A stretch of DNA of 64,000 nt from Beverwykella pulmonaria (GCA_001599595.1 BCHH01000011.1:83894-147893); one strand, 5' to 3'. Positions 49,589-61,141 are shown, counted from the stretch's first letter. Translations and numbers: made by a program. The notes: a model not told the origin generated them from the sequence alone.

Positions 49589-50506
49589 TTTACACTTGCG
49601 TAGATAGAAGCGGGCTCGGGACTTGGCAGTAGATTGTAAAAATATGATACTAAATAGGGAGAAGGTATGAGCGATAATCTTGATGGTTGGGTGGTGTTGT
49701 GCGGTAATCAGTGGTGCTTCTTCAATGAATGTCCATTGCTGTGCTACTTAACCGAAGAAAATCCACATTCATAATCGTGTCCTTTCTCAAAGAAACAAGG
49801 TAAGAAGGAAGTAATGTGGCCACTTATCGTTCGTCATCCCATTATTTGCCGAAAAAATGTACTCTTTCAGCGAAGGAAGCCTTTTCGGTTTGCGGTGTTT
49901 TTTCAAGGAAGAGGTGCCCCTGTGTAAACTCACACTGCCTCTTTTTAGCATGCTACCCAAATTTTAATAAATCCAATAAAATACTTAGGAATATACTTTC
50001 GTTAGAAAATATTAGTTGTGGTAGATGTTGTTCTCCAAAGGAATGGGTAGCTGAATCAGGTCAGTATTGGGAATCCTTAGTTTTGCCTCGAAGACACATC
50101 TTTCAACATTCGGTGCATTCATTATGGCCAATGCATTACTTCAGAGTATTCTTTCTACTTCATATAAAGTAGCCAACATGGCACATTTGTGGCGTGATGA
50201 GACACTTGGTACGGCGCACCTTCATCCATACCCTGAAAATCTCCTTGGCAAATGATCACTGAAATTAGTACACGTAAACTTTGTTCAGGCATAGAAACTA
50301 TCTCAATGTATACCTTCCGAGAGGCGTGTATATTTTAAGTCTTAAAGGCAGTGCGAAACCATAATAGTTTCTACATCTACACTCCACTTTCTCATCACAA
50401 TCCATCTTTCATGCATTTGATTTTCCGAAATTTGTCCTTCACTTTATTTTAAATCAACACTACCTGCCCATATATACGCCAGAAAAAAAAGTTTCTTCTC
50501 ACCAAG
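49589..50506. promoter_or_regulatory. Divergent intergenic region
   Basis: 918 bp between two opposite start codons. CATATATACG at 50470-50479, 28 bp before a CT-rich leader and the ATG at 50507, is a likely TATA element of the right-hand gene. An AT-rich middle shows nothing else. Confidence 0.5.
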
Positions 50507-51875
50507 ATGTCCACTGGTCTTGATATAGTTCTAAGTGGTGCTTTTGCTCTCATGGCCTTTGCACCAATGATGGGAGAAACTAAGAACGACGCGCCAATGA
50601 TCAGAGTGCAGATAAAAACTGGGCTCGAATACGCAGAGGGGGATGAAAAAACAAGAGAGTCTATTTATAAGACTATGAGTATGGGAGGTGCTGTGCCAAA
50701 TGTAGTCCTTTTCAACGCCAATGGTGATCGCATTGCGTACCACCGAAACGGCGGCGGCAAGGAAAAGATGGATCACAACGCGCCACACGATATTATGCTC
50801 AAATACTTTGATGAGGACAATAAACAGACCCCTGAGTACATCACAGTAACTGCCAGCGGCGCCGATGCTACCTGCATAACGAGTGGTATGTAACCTCTGC
50901 ATTTAATATTTTGCCCCGAGTCACAAACCTACTCCTGTAATGGCTACAGTGCTAAATCGTTTTCCTACACGTACTTGTGCTAACTTCACATTGCTGAATC
51001 TAGTTACTGTTACACCTCCAAATACCAATGAGATGTGGGCGTTTCTACCTGGAGAAATTGCAGCCGAATGTCAACAAACAGGAAGACAGTGGCCGTGGTT
51101 TTACTCAGCAGCATCGATTACGATTCCTTCTGCTGGTGGAAAAGATGGCAGCGAAAACGTGAGGCCGAGGTGCTTATGGATCGACGGGACCAGCGCAGAA
51201 CAACCAGCCTCTGTCCCGTTCGAGGGGTTTTCTGCGCATCTCACAGATTTTAAGATGGATGACTCCAAATGGAAAGAATGGGTGAAAGACTTACATCAAA
51301 TGTGCGACTCCGGAGCTCGATTTAACGTCTATACACATATGAACGAGAAGCAATGCCCACAAATTTTCAACCCTCCACCGGAATACTCAGGACAAAGTCT
51401 TCCTCTTAAAGAAATCGCTGGGTGCCTCCCCGACATGTTCCATCAGCCACAAGACCAGCTTAGCAAAGAGGATGCCGAAAGAGTGAACTGCATGTTTGAC
51501 GACTGCCAGGAAGAATGGACACCACCCATCACTTACATACCACCCAAAATCAGGCGATCACGCACAGGAGCAGCTTTGGGTCCTCTCCAGACTACGAAGA
51601 AATGGATTGGAAACCTGATCTGGAGCCAGGATGGAAGTGCGAGTGCTGTCAAACTTTGCAACGATCCAGGAAGCAGGGGACCCGACTTCTTCTCTGAGCC
51701 CGAACAGAAGTTCTGTGACATGGAAACTCACATTTTATTCCCGGTATGTACCGGTCAAGCAGTAGACTGCTTCGATCCGCACCAGAACGTAACACTTCAT
51801 GCGGGGAATGCCAAACGAGAATTGAAGCCGCGGTATACAACAATCAAGCATTGGGAGAATCTTAATGCAGTGTAG
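50507..51875 (+). CDS. Conserved fungal protein of unknown function, 416 aa
   Basis: Exons 50507-50885 and 51004-51875 around a 118-nt intron (GTATGT..TCTAG with GCTAAC branch site) give 416 aa. The sequence runs MSTGLDIVLSGAFALMAF, then MMGETKNDAPMIRVQIKTGL, NVVLFNANGDRIAYHRNGGG, HDIMLKYFDEDN, WAFLPGEIAAEC, PRCLWIDG and EGFSAHLTDFKMDD. I have seen this pattern in a family of fungal proteins without a named function, usually annotated as hypothetical. The N-terminal hydrophobic stretch might be a poor signal anchor; many Cys are spread through the second half. The splice joint CITS-VTVTPPN restores the expected sequence, which supports one gene rather than two. Role not determined. Confidence 0.8.
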
Positions 51876-52117
51876 GGGCTTCCACAACATGCCGTTAAAA
51901 CGCAAAAGTTTAGCCACTCTTATCAATAATTAGGAAAAGTGTTGAAAAAGATTGGTGACCGAGGAAGCTAGCAAGGAAAGATTGGTTTTACTCATAGATT
52001 TTCTTGGATTTGGAATTCAGATAACGTTCGCAATCGCCTTTCGTATTATGTTGTATCAACAACAAATTGTTCATCGCTTTCTCAAAGAAAATTACCTTAC
52101 CACATGTTTACTACCAA

Positions 52118-52567
52118 TATTGCGCCGTAGCGAAGAGCTACTTTGCCCAAATCCACCTCAGGTGAAAGTTGAAAGCTTGGTGCAGAGAAGGGGTCTTGGC
52201 TTCGCTTTCAGCTGCTTGCTTCGTCATCATCTAACATAATATACTCAGCCAGAACGAATCATCGAGCATCCGCATTGGAGCCCACGAGCAACTAACACCT
52301 CGCCCCGCCGACAACGAACACACGAAGAGGACCCAGAGGGGGGTGACCACAATCATTCTTCTATCTTTCGCATCATATATCTGTTTCTTTCCTTTGGTAG
52401 CTAGATACAACGAAATTGCAACAGTCTACTACCAAACCTCATCTTCTTTGTGAACGTCACTCGAGACTATTGATCTTACTACCCCAGTGTATTGCTGCTT
52501 TGGACATCGCACGGCTGCGAGCCGCCCACTACTCTCCTGATTTCTATATCTTCCCTTTACTCCACCA
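52118..52567 (+). repeat. Dispersed repeat, copy 1
   Basis: Aligns with 53248-53682 over its length with gaps. Shared blocks: GCGCCGTAGCGAAGAGCTAC, AGCTGCTTGCTTCGTCATCA, CTAGATACAACGAAATTG, CAGTCTACT.CCAAACCTC, GACATCGC..GGCTGCGAG and TCCACC at the end. Not a recognised element. Confidence 0.8.
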
Positions 52568-53247
52568 AAATATGTCCGTATATATACTGTTAGTAAGATG
52601 ACACCAACGCTCACTAAAAAATACCCCTACAAAATTTAAGCTTGTGGTTAAAAGGATCGAGCCGACACTATTCAAATTACTCTTCCGTCTGCTACAGCGG
52701 TTTACGTAACCAGTAGCGAGGTTATTTTACGTACTTTCTGACTGTCTGACATAACAGGAATTGTGCAATAGTGAAAGATGTAACGCAGAAGTGTATGAGA
52801 TCACATTCTGTCACTAATGTGCGACTCTTCTGTAACCTCTACATGAAGAATTTATCAAGTTTAACGTCATGATCAATCTTATCAGCTTACTCCCCAAGTG
52901 GCTATAAAATAAGGTTTTTAGCAAGGCTAATACAGTGCGTAGGCTCCAGAACGGATGTAGCTGCAAGCTTAGGGTATAAATTAGAGAGGCATAACTATAA
53001 CTTAATACGCTACCAACTTGCTGTTTATTTATCTACTAGGTCATATCAATCGCTTCAGTCAAGGTATTTTATTTACATTAACATGTACTTCATTTCTCTT
53101 TAAAACATAAGTCACAGGCTTCTTTTAACTACTCTATTATTTGCGGGCTCAACCTCCTGCCATACATACCCGCACCTAATGCCACTCTCTTGCACAGTGC
53201 AACGCTAAACAACGCATTAGTTATAAAGGGAAAACTTTCACTATACC

Positions 53248-53682
53248 TACTGCGCCGTAGCGAAGAGCTACTTTGCCAAAATACACCTCAGGCACGGGTT
53301 GAAGGCTTGGGTGCATGGTGCAGGGAACGAGTCTTGGTTTCTCTGTCAGCTGCTTGCTTCGTCATCAATCAACGCGGCATATATATGGGCATCCGAACAC
53401 CACACCCATCGACCACAGAGGAAGCACCACAATTCACCAGAGCAATCACCATCAACCGAACCCCAACGAGACCACGAATGTTTCTTCTGCTTTTCATCAC
53501 ACCTTCTTATTTCATTTGGTTTGGTACCTAGATACAACGAAATTGAAAACAGTCTACTGCCAAACCTCCACCTTGATTCTTCTCTCTCCCTCAGTGCGTT
53601 GCTGCTTCGGACATCGCTTGGCTGCGAGTAGCCCTCCTACCCGTATAATATTTCTATATCACGCACCTTTCCTCCACCACAC
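53248..53682 (+). repeat. Dispersed repeat, copy 2
   Basis: Second copy of the 52118-52567 repeat, 1130 bp downstream in the same orientation. The divergence suggests an old duplication or two insertions of the same family. No terminal TG..CA or inverted ends were apparent. Confidence 0.8.
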
Positions 53683-55134
53683 TAATACTAGGTAGAATGT
53701 CCTATTATAGGAAGGCGCACCATATCATATAAATGCACGCGCAAAATTAATCCCCACTGTGTCCCTTGGAATAATATCTAATGTAAGAGGCTACAGACCT
53801 CAGGAATACTCGGTTGGTGAGCCTCGGAACCTTAGGTCGGGGTGACTAAGCACATTTCACGTATATAGCTGAGGTTCCGAACCTCTGAGACTCTTCATCA
53901 AATTCATAAGTATTCTTCTGGCACTTATATTGGCTCCTCGAGCACCCAGCCCCTTACATCTAATCCCGAAATACCAATGCTCTTTTTGTAACATGCAATA
54001 GCTATTTTCTCTAGATATTTCAAAACGTAGGGTATGTAGCAGCTAAATACAAGAGCATGTTTAAATTAGTATATTGTTGGCGTTTGTGGTCACGTTATAT
54101 GGACGAGATAATAATGAGGGACTGAGTTGATTTTAGAAGCTATGGAAATCAACGAGCATATATATACAGCCATGAGTAATCAGGACGTGTGACTAAGCTT
54201 ACTGTACGCGTGATATCCACGTGATGTATCGTGATATATATATTTATTCCCTCTATTTTACGCTTAGAGATTAAGCGTATAGAGTTTACGATGTAATATG
54301 TTGATACGCAGAGCGCATCATTTTAACTTTAAGTGAGTCTGAAAGTTATCTAATATGTTTTAATACGAGCAAGCCCATCCGCTCTAAGCCGATAACAATC
54401 TGTTTGACCCCAATATTAGTGATACAGAAGAGAATACCACCCTTTATAACGATAGAATTCTTCTATAGGAGGGTGACACTCATAGAGAGCTCTCTAGAAT
54501 AGAGGATAAGGGGATAAATATATGTGGCCTACTGATACTTTCTTACTCTATATTCTGGCTACTGGATGGCATTGCAAGCTGTCCGGAGCATACCGAAAGG
54601 CGTATATGAAGACTACTTTGGGAATTTGTTAACCGGATTGATATGTTAGCGTGAAAGAGTCGGCAGAGGTGGCATTTGCCGCCACTATGGCCGACCCGCC
54701 TGTCGCATCCTCGCGGGCATCTATACTTTAAATTTAAGCTGTATAATAAGGAGTGGACAACCATATCTCATGATCAAACTACAAAGATATAATACTATCT
54801 ATTACCTTAATTGTTAGCTTAAGGTTTTCTATGTTTGGAGATAATACTAGCAATATACAGAGGCGTTTAAACCAACACAGTATGGTTAAGGAGGAAAGAT
54901 TCGAAGGGTTTCACTAATGGGACCAAAAGGGAACGAAGTGAGGGGCAGACGGTAAACCTGCTGAGCAAGACAACCAGGAAGAAAAACAGAGTTGGAGCAC
55001 TGATATGAGCAAGAGTCGCTAACTGGTTTATGTTGTGAGGGAAAAGTGAATTCTCTTTCTTCGATTTCGACCACGCGTTCGACTTCGCTCGCATTATGCC
55101 TTACGCAGAGTCAACAGACGGTACATATATGCAT

Positions 55135-56582
55135 TCAGAGACGAGGACTCACATTCCTGCTCTTGCCATACATGTCATACATGCCTTTCTCGAACTTCCT
55201 CTGCAGCGCCGAAACCTTCGCGTCACCTGTTGGAAGGACCTGGCCCGAGTAGAGCCCGCAAAGCCCCGCCTTCCTATCACAAAACTAAAAACATGTCGTC
55301 AGCAAATCTACCCTACCCTACAATCTATTCTCCATCTCGAAACATGGGAAATAATGAACGTACCCAGATCAAATTCGGCAGCCCGCCCCAGATCATCGTC
55401 CCCTCCCTCTTCCCATCTGTATCATCACCCGTTAGTAACAGCCCGCCCAAACCCCAATTTTTCTCGATATCCTGGCTCGCGCCCCCCATAGCATTATTCG
55501 CAACCTCATCCTTCAGTATCGTGTTCAAGGTTGCAACGCCGCCGGGACTCAACTGTGGGCTAAAAAACAGCTCCACCATGTCCTTTTTCAGAATCTTCTC
55601 GTTCTCATCAGCAGTTAGCAACCCCTGCAACACCTTAATATACTCCTCTGGGCTCGCAAACACGCCCTGCCCGCCCATGCAATCCGTCACCTCGTCTCTA
55701 TTCGCATCCTGGTAAGGATGTCGCGCGTCAGTGGACCGCATTTTCCCCGTCTTTTCGTCGCGCTTGCTGATCTCTGCTTGTTTGGCCTTGAGGTCTGGAC
55801 GCCGGGAGAGCGAAAAAGTCATGTTCTTTATACCGAGGGGCTCCCAAAGATTCTCCTTCATGAACTCCTCCAACGTCTTCCCACTCACTCTCTCGATGAG
55901 GAGTCCAGCGTAGTCAATGGAAGAGCCGTAGCTCCAGGCATCGCCAGGCTCAAACACAAGCGGACACGAGAACCGTTCTAGGAGTTTCCCTGATGAACCA
56001 GAGTCGAATTTGTGGTACTCGGCCCACACCGTTGTCAGCGGATGAAAAAGATCATACGTCAGTCCACTCGAATGGCTCAGCAACAATCGCAGCGTGATCG
56101 GCTTCGTGTGCGGCGTCTCAATCGGTTTTCCCGCTCCGTCGACGCCCGTGATGATGGGGAAGTCCTTCAGTTCCGGAATATGTTTATACACTGGCTCGTC
56201 AAGGTCCACTTAATCAACATAAAGAATTAGCGCAGTCCTTCGAAGGGGAGTCGGTACAGCTCCCAGGGCAAGGTTCGGAGACACGTACGGAGCCCCCGTT
56301 CCACGAGCTGCATCGCGCAGATGGACGTCATGAGCTTGGTGCACGATGCAATCCACATTATCGACGAGGGTGTGAGCGGCGATTGATCCCCGCCCTCACG
56401 CACAGAGCGCTTGCCGAACGCTTTGCTGTAAGTGAAAGACCCTTATCTTATTAGCCAATGTGTTGTATTGTAATGATACCGGGGGTTAAAATATTACCAT
56501 CGCGGTTCACGGCATTGAGGACGCAGCCTGGAATTTCGTTTTCGGCGACAGCGGTCTCGATCGCTTGTTCGAAATCGGTCAT
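55135..56582 (-). CDS. Beta-lactamase-fold serine esterase/transesterase
   Basis: Class C beta-lactamase-like hydrolase; fungal members include esterases and the LovD-type acyltransferases of secondary metabolism. Exons 56582-56498, 56441-56289, 56208-55364 and 55284-55135 give 410 aa in frame. Catalytic S-x-x-K is SCTK (Ser about residue 58, in WIASCTKLMTSI). The Tyr motif is YGSS at about residue 173 (AWSYGSSIDYAGLLIE) instead of Y-x-N, common in this esterase branch. Other hallmarks are LLLSHSSGLTYD and, near the C-terminus, WGGLPNLIW. The last exon encodes DRKAGLCGLYSGQVLPTGD. No signal peptide, so probably cytosolic. No polyketide synthase or other biosynthetic core gene lies in this window, so a metabolic role is open. 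Confidence 0.9.
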
Positions 56583-57731
56583 TTTATTCGTGGTTGGAGG
56601 TAGCAGAAGAGTCTTGAATGCAAGTGCAGGTGAGGTTCGCGAAGGTACTGTATTTGGTGGGGTACTTTGGAACAGATGAACGCCCAAGTTATGTACTGCA
56701 GGAACGTGGTACGAAACCGTGTTCTTCCTCTCTTTATATAAAGACAGATAAGACTTAAGCTCTTAAACGGCTGCCTGACACTATCCACCGGGGTTTACGC
56801 GCTTTATTCGTCCGTTCGTTTGTTGGTTCATGGCGGGCCTACCTCGGTTGTTTCAAGGTCCACATTTGAGGATGCAGGGTTGTTGCCGAGTTCGGTAAAG
56901 ATTGCGCTGTGTATTGACATCAGTATACTTTTTCTCGACAGCAACTCTGGTTAGACAAACAAATGAAGCTTGAGAATAGAGCTTGGTTCTTCACAGAGCT
57001 GGCGGAGGGACCATCGGCTTTCCAAAGGACATCATTTTCCTGCCTTCGGGTGACCGCAAGCTGAGAAAGGAGATAAATCAACAGATTGGCCGAACATTAG
57101 TGTAGTCAGACTGATAATAATCGCTTCAAAAGTAACGCATTCCGGAATGCGGTAACTTCGAGATCCGGACGAACAGTGATGAACGTATGGAGCATCTAAA
57201 ATGCGTGATTATGGACATCGTGGAGTTTGAGAGTCCCTTGCCCGGAAATTGAATCGTTCGCACGACGTCGAACTCGATATTATTCCAACCTACACAAAAG
57301 AGCATCACCATGTGTTTCTATACGAACCCCACCCTAGCACTTATCACGGGACCCCTTTCCCCTCACTTTCACTTAGCAGCTTCACCATACTCTACTTTTT
57401 CGCTTGTAAATTGGATTTGGATTACCTTGGTACCAAAATGCTTCCACTAACACTCTGTCCACGTTGGTTAGTTAGTACCAAAGGTTGCGATGTCTCATTC
57501 AACATCCTCATCCATCGCAAATCACCTTTCACTTTGAAGTTACGGTTATCTACTTAGTTCCGTTGTCGCTACCATGCCTGCCATCACCGTCGCTGTGGCT
57601 TTGGTCTGACTCATAAACGACTGGCGTACCATCATTGCTACAATTCAAGTAAGCGACGAATCTAAACTAGTTAAAGCATTTACATACCACCAAATAATCT
57701 CGCATATGGTTCTCTAAAGACTCTTCAAGCC
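56583..57731. other. Spacer, no gene seen
   Basis: About 1.15 kb. Includes the upstream region of the esterase gene (a CTCTTTATATAAAG sequence at 56727-56743 could be its TATA region). No coding frame of substance. Confidence 0.5.
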
Positions 57732-58640
57732 CTAGAGAATGATCAACACGTCATCAGATAAATTATGGAGGGTTAGATCATTCTTGTAATTCTCTTCGTT
57801 CCTGAAAATCTCTGCTAGTCCTTTGACCTTAGTTGCGTAATCTTCAAGCGGCGGTGTCGGTGGGGGACCTTGATTTTGGCGCCATTGCTCAGGATCAACG
57901 CGTTCGACTGCCTCGGCGGTGTCACACTCTTAATAAATATTGATTTTGGGGATATACTCAATATCTGTTTGTTATGACCAGCAATATCAAAGTAGAAGAT
58001 GAAGGAGGAAGCATACTGTCGATACTACAGTCAAACCTGTGTCCATCGGCTTCGCCACAATCGATAAGTGGAAAGATGTAACTAGGTAGTCGAAAGACCC
58101 GGGAATGTTCATTTCATGCATGTGGCTTCTAAGGTCGAATGGCTCTGCAAATTCAGTGAGGGAGCCGTCATCCTTGACAACCACGCCCGCCTCCTCGAAC
58201 ACGGGTACGACCTCCTCCACGGATGGCAATCCCTCTACATCGCATGTAGGGGCGTCCATATCTTCACTAGTTTCCGGTGGGAATCCATCATTAAATGCAG
58301 ACATATGGCGATCAATCGTGGATATGTCTGGTCCCTCCACAAGTTCCGTTGCGGGTTCCGCGGCTTTGTCGACTACTGGCCCATCGCTGTTCAGTGCATT
58401 TGTTCCTTCTTGTCGGTGGATTTATTACTGTTATCCTCGATAACCAAGACTACTTCTGGGTGGTTGAAGCCCATGTGATATGCGATTAAGGCAATAGAAT
58501 CGGACCTGGAAACGCTAATACCCGTTAATGATGTGGTATTGGCCAGTCACCCGAATAAAATGGTCAAACTGGCCGTCTTTGGTGGTGATTCTACGATATG
58601 CGCTGTAATAAAGCTCTTCTGGGACCCCATAAGATGCTAT
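57732..58640 (-). CDS. Unrecognised protein gene, possibly damaged
   Basis: Coding-like blocks on the minus strand: about 58620-58510 (VPEELYYSAYRRITTKDGQF, FIRVTGQYHIIN), 58505-58434 (DSIALIAYHMGFNHPEVVLV), about 58366-58016 (VEGPDISTIDRHMSAFNDGF, EMNIPGSFDYLVTSFHLS) and 57930-57732 (RVDPEQWRQNQGPPPTPP, YATKVKGLAEIFRNEENY, stop). The last two join cleanly in phase across GTATGC..AAGAG. The third can follow the second across a 65-nt GTAATA..CAAAG intron. The first two differ by one base of frame near 58523 with no convincing intron, and no start codon is fixed. The protein is acidic and rich in Pro, Glu and Asp in the middle. I do not recognise it. It may be intact with a missed intron or a young pseudogene. 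Confidence 0.45.
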
Positions 58641-59867
58641 GGCTTGTTATGCAGGTGAGTGGCGGGTGCGAACAATTTGATAACTGAAGGGGTAAGTGTA
58701 ACTACTAAACGAGAGGAAGAGGGGGCTGGGGGGCGATGTGTGAATAAAGCAACAGAGATAACAAGGCAAGTGGAAAATATACTTGTCCTCTGAGTTCTAC
58801 GCCGTAAGAGTGTGAGAAGGAGGAACCTGGCGACAGGCTGGGTGAAGCTGCTAGTCGCAGTTGCAGCGCGTGATTTGAAGCGCACACCACCTTACCTCAA
58901 AGGTATCATTCTTTTAAAGTACGGAATGTTGTAATCAGGTCTTTTCTCCGTTTGAGAAGCTGCTGGCGCAGGAAAGAGGGCGAAGGTTGCGCAGAGGTTT
59001 CTCGGACGCGTCACGCTAGCGCTGCGCTAAAAGTCAACACCATCTTCTCACCAAGGATGCCGCCACTTGAACTCCTTCTCGTTGCTATCGATCAATATGT
59101 TCTCCTCCTCTTACGTTGTCTATATGGGCCAGTAATGACCTCTGTCAATGCCAGTATTCCAGATCCGGTTCACCACGTTGCCTGGCCCCCGCTCCTCCAA
59201 TAGTCCTTCAATGGTTATTTATCACCTCTGTGCGAAAATCCGGTTATGTTGTGCAAAGGCCATTTTGAAAGATACGAAATTACGAGCCGGATATTCTTTT
59301 TACTACTAGAACTTGCCATGCTGCTCGCCGATTGTGTGCGGCATTGAGAGACGGGATCCTCAAGTTCGACAAGTGACCAGATGCGAGCAAACAAATTCGA
59401 CATCGATACTAACCGTTACGTTGGATGCCGCAGGCTATCATGAGGCCGTTTGAAATAGGATAGGAAGATTGATGGCATTGCTTCCAAGAATCTCTTGAGT
59501 CAAATCTCCCCGAGTGCCATTGCCCCACATTGTGGAGACGGACACCAAATGCGGGGAACCTTGGGGTTGGAATGCTCATCGACACAACGGGGACCTTCCT
59601 TTGCAGAGTCACGGGGTCTATATGCACTGCCTAGCAGCTGCTAATCGAAGTGCCGATATATGATATAAGCACCCAGGTTCCCCGCTGCCGAGTTACCGTA
59701 GGCGTGAGACAGCCCTATTCGCAGTCGTTCGGGGGTATAATATATTGAGCTGAAGCACCTCCGATCTACTTTTCCATATTACTTCTGCTTTTTACCTGTG
59801 TATTTTGTTTGCTACGATTGCTTACAATTCTCCCTTATCCTGAGCCAAGACATCAGAACTACCCAAT
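58641..59867. other. Spacer and promoter of the dioxygenase gene
   Basis: About 1.2 kb. Minus-strand open frames at 59215-59627 are short and unrecognised. The 200 bp before 59868 contains AATATATTGAG at 59739-59749 and a CT-rich leader. Confidence 0.45.
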
Positions 59868-61141
59868 ATGCCAGGGGTCCGGCTCCAAGATACTCCATTC
59901 GAGACTATTGCCGTCAAAGAACTACATCCCAGCTATGGCGCTGAGATCATTGGGGCTGACTTCACCAATATGTCGGACCAACAGCTCCAGGAGATTCAGG
60001 CGGCTATGGCAAAGGCACTTCCCCTACCCCATGCATCACCCCAACCCACTAACTCTGCACCTAGTACGGTGTCCTCGTCTTCCGAAATACCGGCATGGAT
60101 GACGACCAGCACGTCTCCTTCTCATACAAAATCGGCGAACTAGACAACATAAAACGCTACCTGACCAGCGGCCGCAAACTCCGCTACAATCACGTCGAGC
60201 TCTTCGACGCCGGCAACGTCGACGAAACCGGCGCTGTAATCCAACCCACCTCCCCCCGCGCGCACTAGGTCCGTGAGTCGGGGTACAAGTCCTAGAATTT
60301 GCTGCCTGTTCAATCTTGGAACGGTTCAGACAGTTTTTAATCTTGTACCTACCCTAGATTATGAACCTTTGCTAACCGTTCTATAGTAAGCCTATCTCCC
60401 TGCATTAATTCTTAACATTTCAGCGTTTACTAAACTTGCGCTCCTAATTTAAGCAACAAAGGCAATGCCCTCTTCCATGTTGACTCTTCCTTCAACCCAC
60501 GTCGCGCATCCTGGTCGCTCCTCCGTGCCTACAAACTCCCACCTGCTGGTACAGGTGGCAACACTGAGTTCGCCGACAGCCGTACGGCCTTTGCCGATCT
60601 AGCCGAGGAATTGAAAAAAGAGTTGTTGGAGAAAGACTACATTGGCGCGCACACGCTTCTGCATTCGCGGAAAATGGGGAGTCCGGAGTTCTTCAAGGAT
60701 TTGGATCCGGAGAGTGAGCCTATGACACGGCATAAGTTGGTACAGACACACGAGCCCTCCGGTCGACCCACATTATATATAGCCGCACACTGCCACCACC
60801 TCGAAACCTCCTCCGGGCGTGTCCCTAAAGAGGAATCTGGCGCCTTGCTCAAGAGACTCATGGGCCACGTCACACAGCCGAAATACGTGATGAGTGTAGA
60901 ATGGATCAACGAGGGCGATATGGTGGCGTGGGATAATACATGCGTTATGCATCGGGCAACTGGAGGTAGTTTTCAGGGTAGGCATGTGAGAGATATGAGG
61001 AGGACGACGGTGCATGATGATAGTACTACAGCGTGGGGACTAAATGGGGGGATGGTGGCGAGGGGTTTCGATGTCGATGGAGTGGCGAAGGGGAAGGGGG
61101 AGGTTGAGGGTGGGGAGGTCAAGGAGACTGTTGTAGTGTAG
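59868..61141 (+). CDS. TauD/TfdA-family Fe(II)/2-oxoglutarate dioxygenase
   Basis: Non-haem iron dioxygenase that couples 2-oxoglutarate decarboxylation to substrate hydroxylation; TfdA and TauD act on aryloxyacetates and taurine, and fungal relatives have varied, mostly unknown substrates. Coding parts 59868-60014, 60065-60267 and 60454-61141 give 345 aa. It starts MPGVRLQDTPFETIAVKELH with the family's GAEIIGADF. The iron ligands are H125-x-D127 (ALFHVDSSF) and H283 (VMHRATGG), and an Arg near 293-297 (RHVRDMRR) would bind 2-oxoglutarate. The first intron has a GC donor (AAG-GCACTT..ACTAAC..CTAG). The second coding gap, 60268-60453, is explained only by a twin intron (see separate entry). 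With these two readings the gene is intact; without them it would look broken. Confidence 0.88.
60268..60453 (+). other. Spliceosomal twin intron (stwintron), donor-interrupting type
   Basis: Coding sequence ends CAC-TA at 60267 and resumes with C-AAC-AAA at 60454. The base after TA is G (60268), then GTCCGT opens an internal intron 60269-60386 that ends GCTAACCGTTCTATAG. What follows is TAAGCC. Removing the internal intron joins G to TAAGCC and creates a canonical GTAAGC donor for an external intron ending ACTAAACTTGCGCTCCTAATTTAAG at 60453. The two-step excision gives TA+C = Tyr and restores HYNKGNALFHVD. This is the [D1,2] layout described for stwintrons in Pezizomycotina. Confidence 0.82.

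Larger units (their letters stand above)
51876..55134. other. Gene desert with repeats, partly AT-rich
   Basis: 3.3 kb without a supported gene. It holds the two direct repeat copies listed below, then AT-rich DNA from about 53700 to 54900 with short palindromes. The composition (many TA steps, few long frames) resembles RIP-decayed repeats, but I did not compute RIP indices. One imperfect hairpin at 53822-53888 pairs GAGCCTCGGAACCTTA with TGAGGTTCCGAACCTC. Confidence 0.55.

Noticed and set aside
50940..51875. Second separate gene downstream of 50507
   Set aside because: Joining at 50885/51004 restores a continuous family sequence; the ATG at 50940 lies inside the intron.
54543..54764. Possible reverse-transcriptase remnant with Cys/His pattern
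   Set aside because: The pattern is too short and matches no RT or RNase H motif convincingly.
59868..61141. Dioxygenase gene as a pseudogene
   Set aside because: A simple GT..AG search leaves an in-frame TAG and an unmatched donor, but a GC-AG intron plus a twin intron restore a full 345-aa enzyme with all iron ligands.
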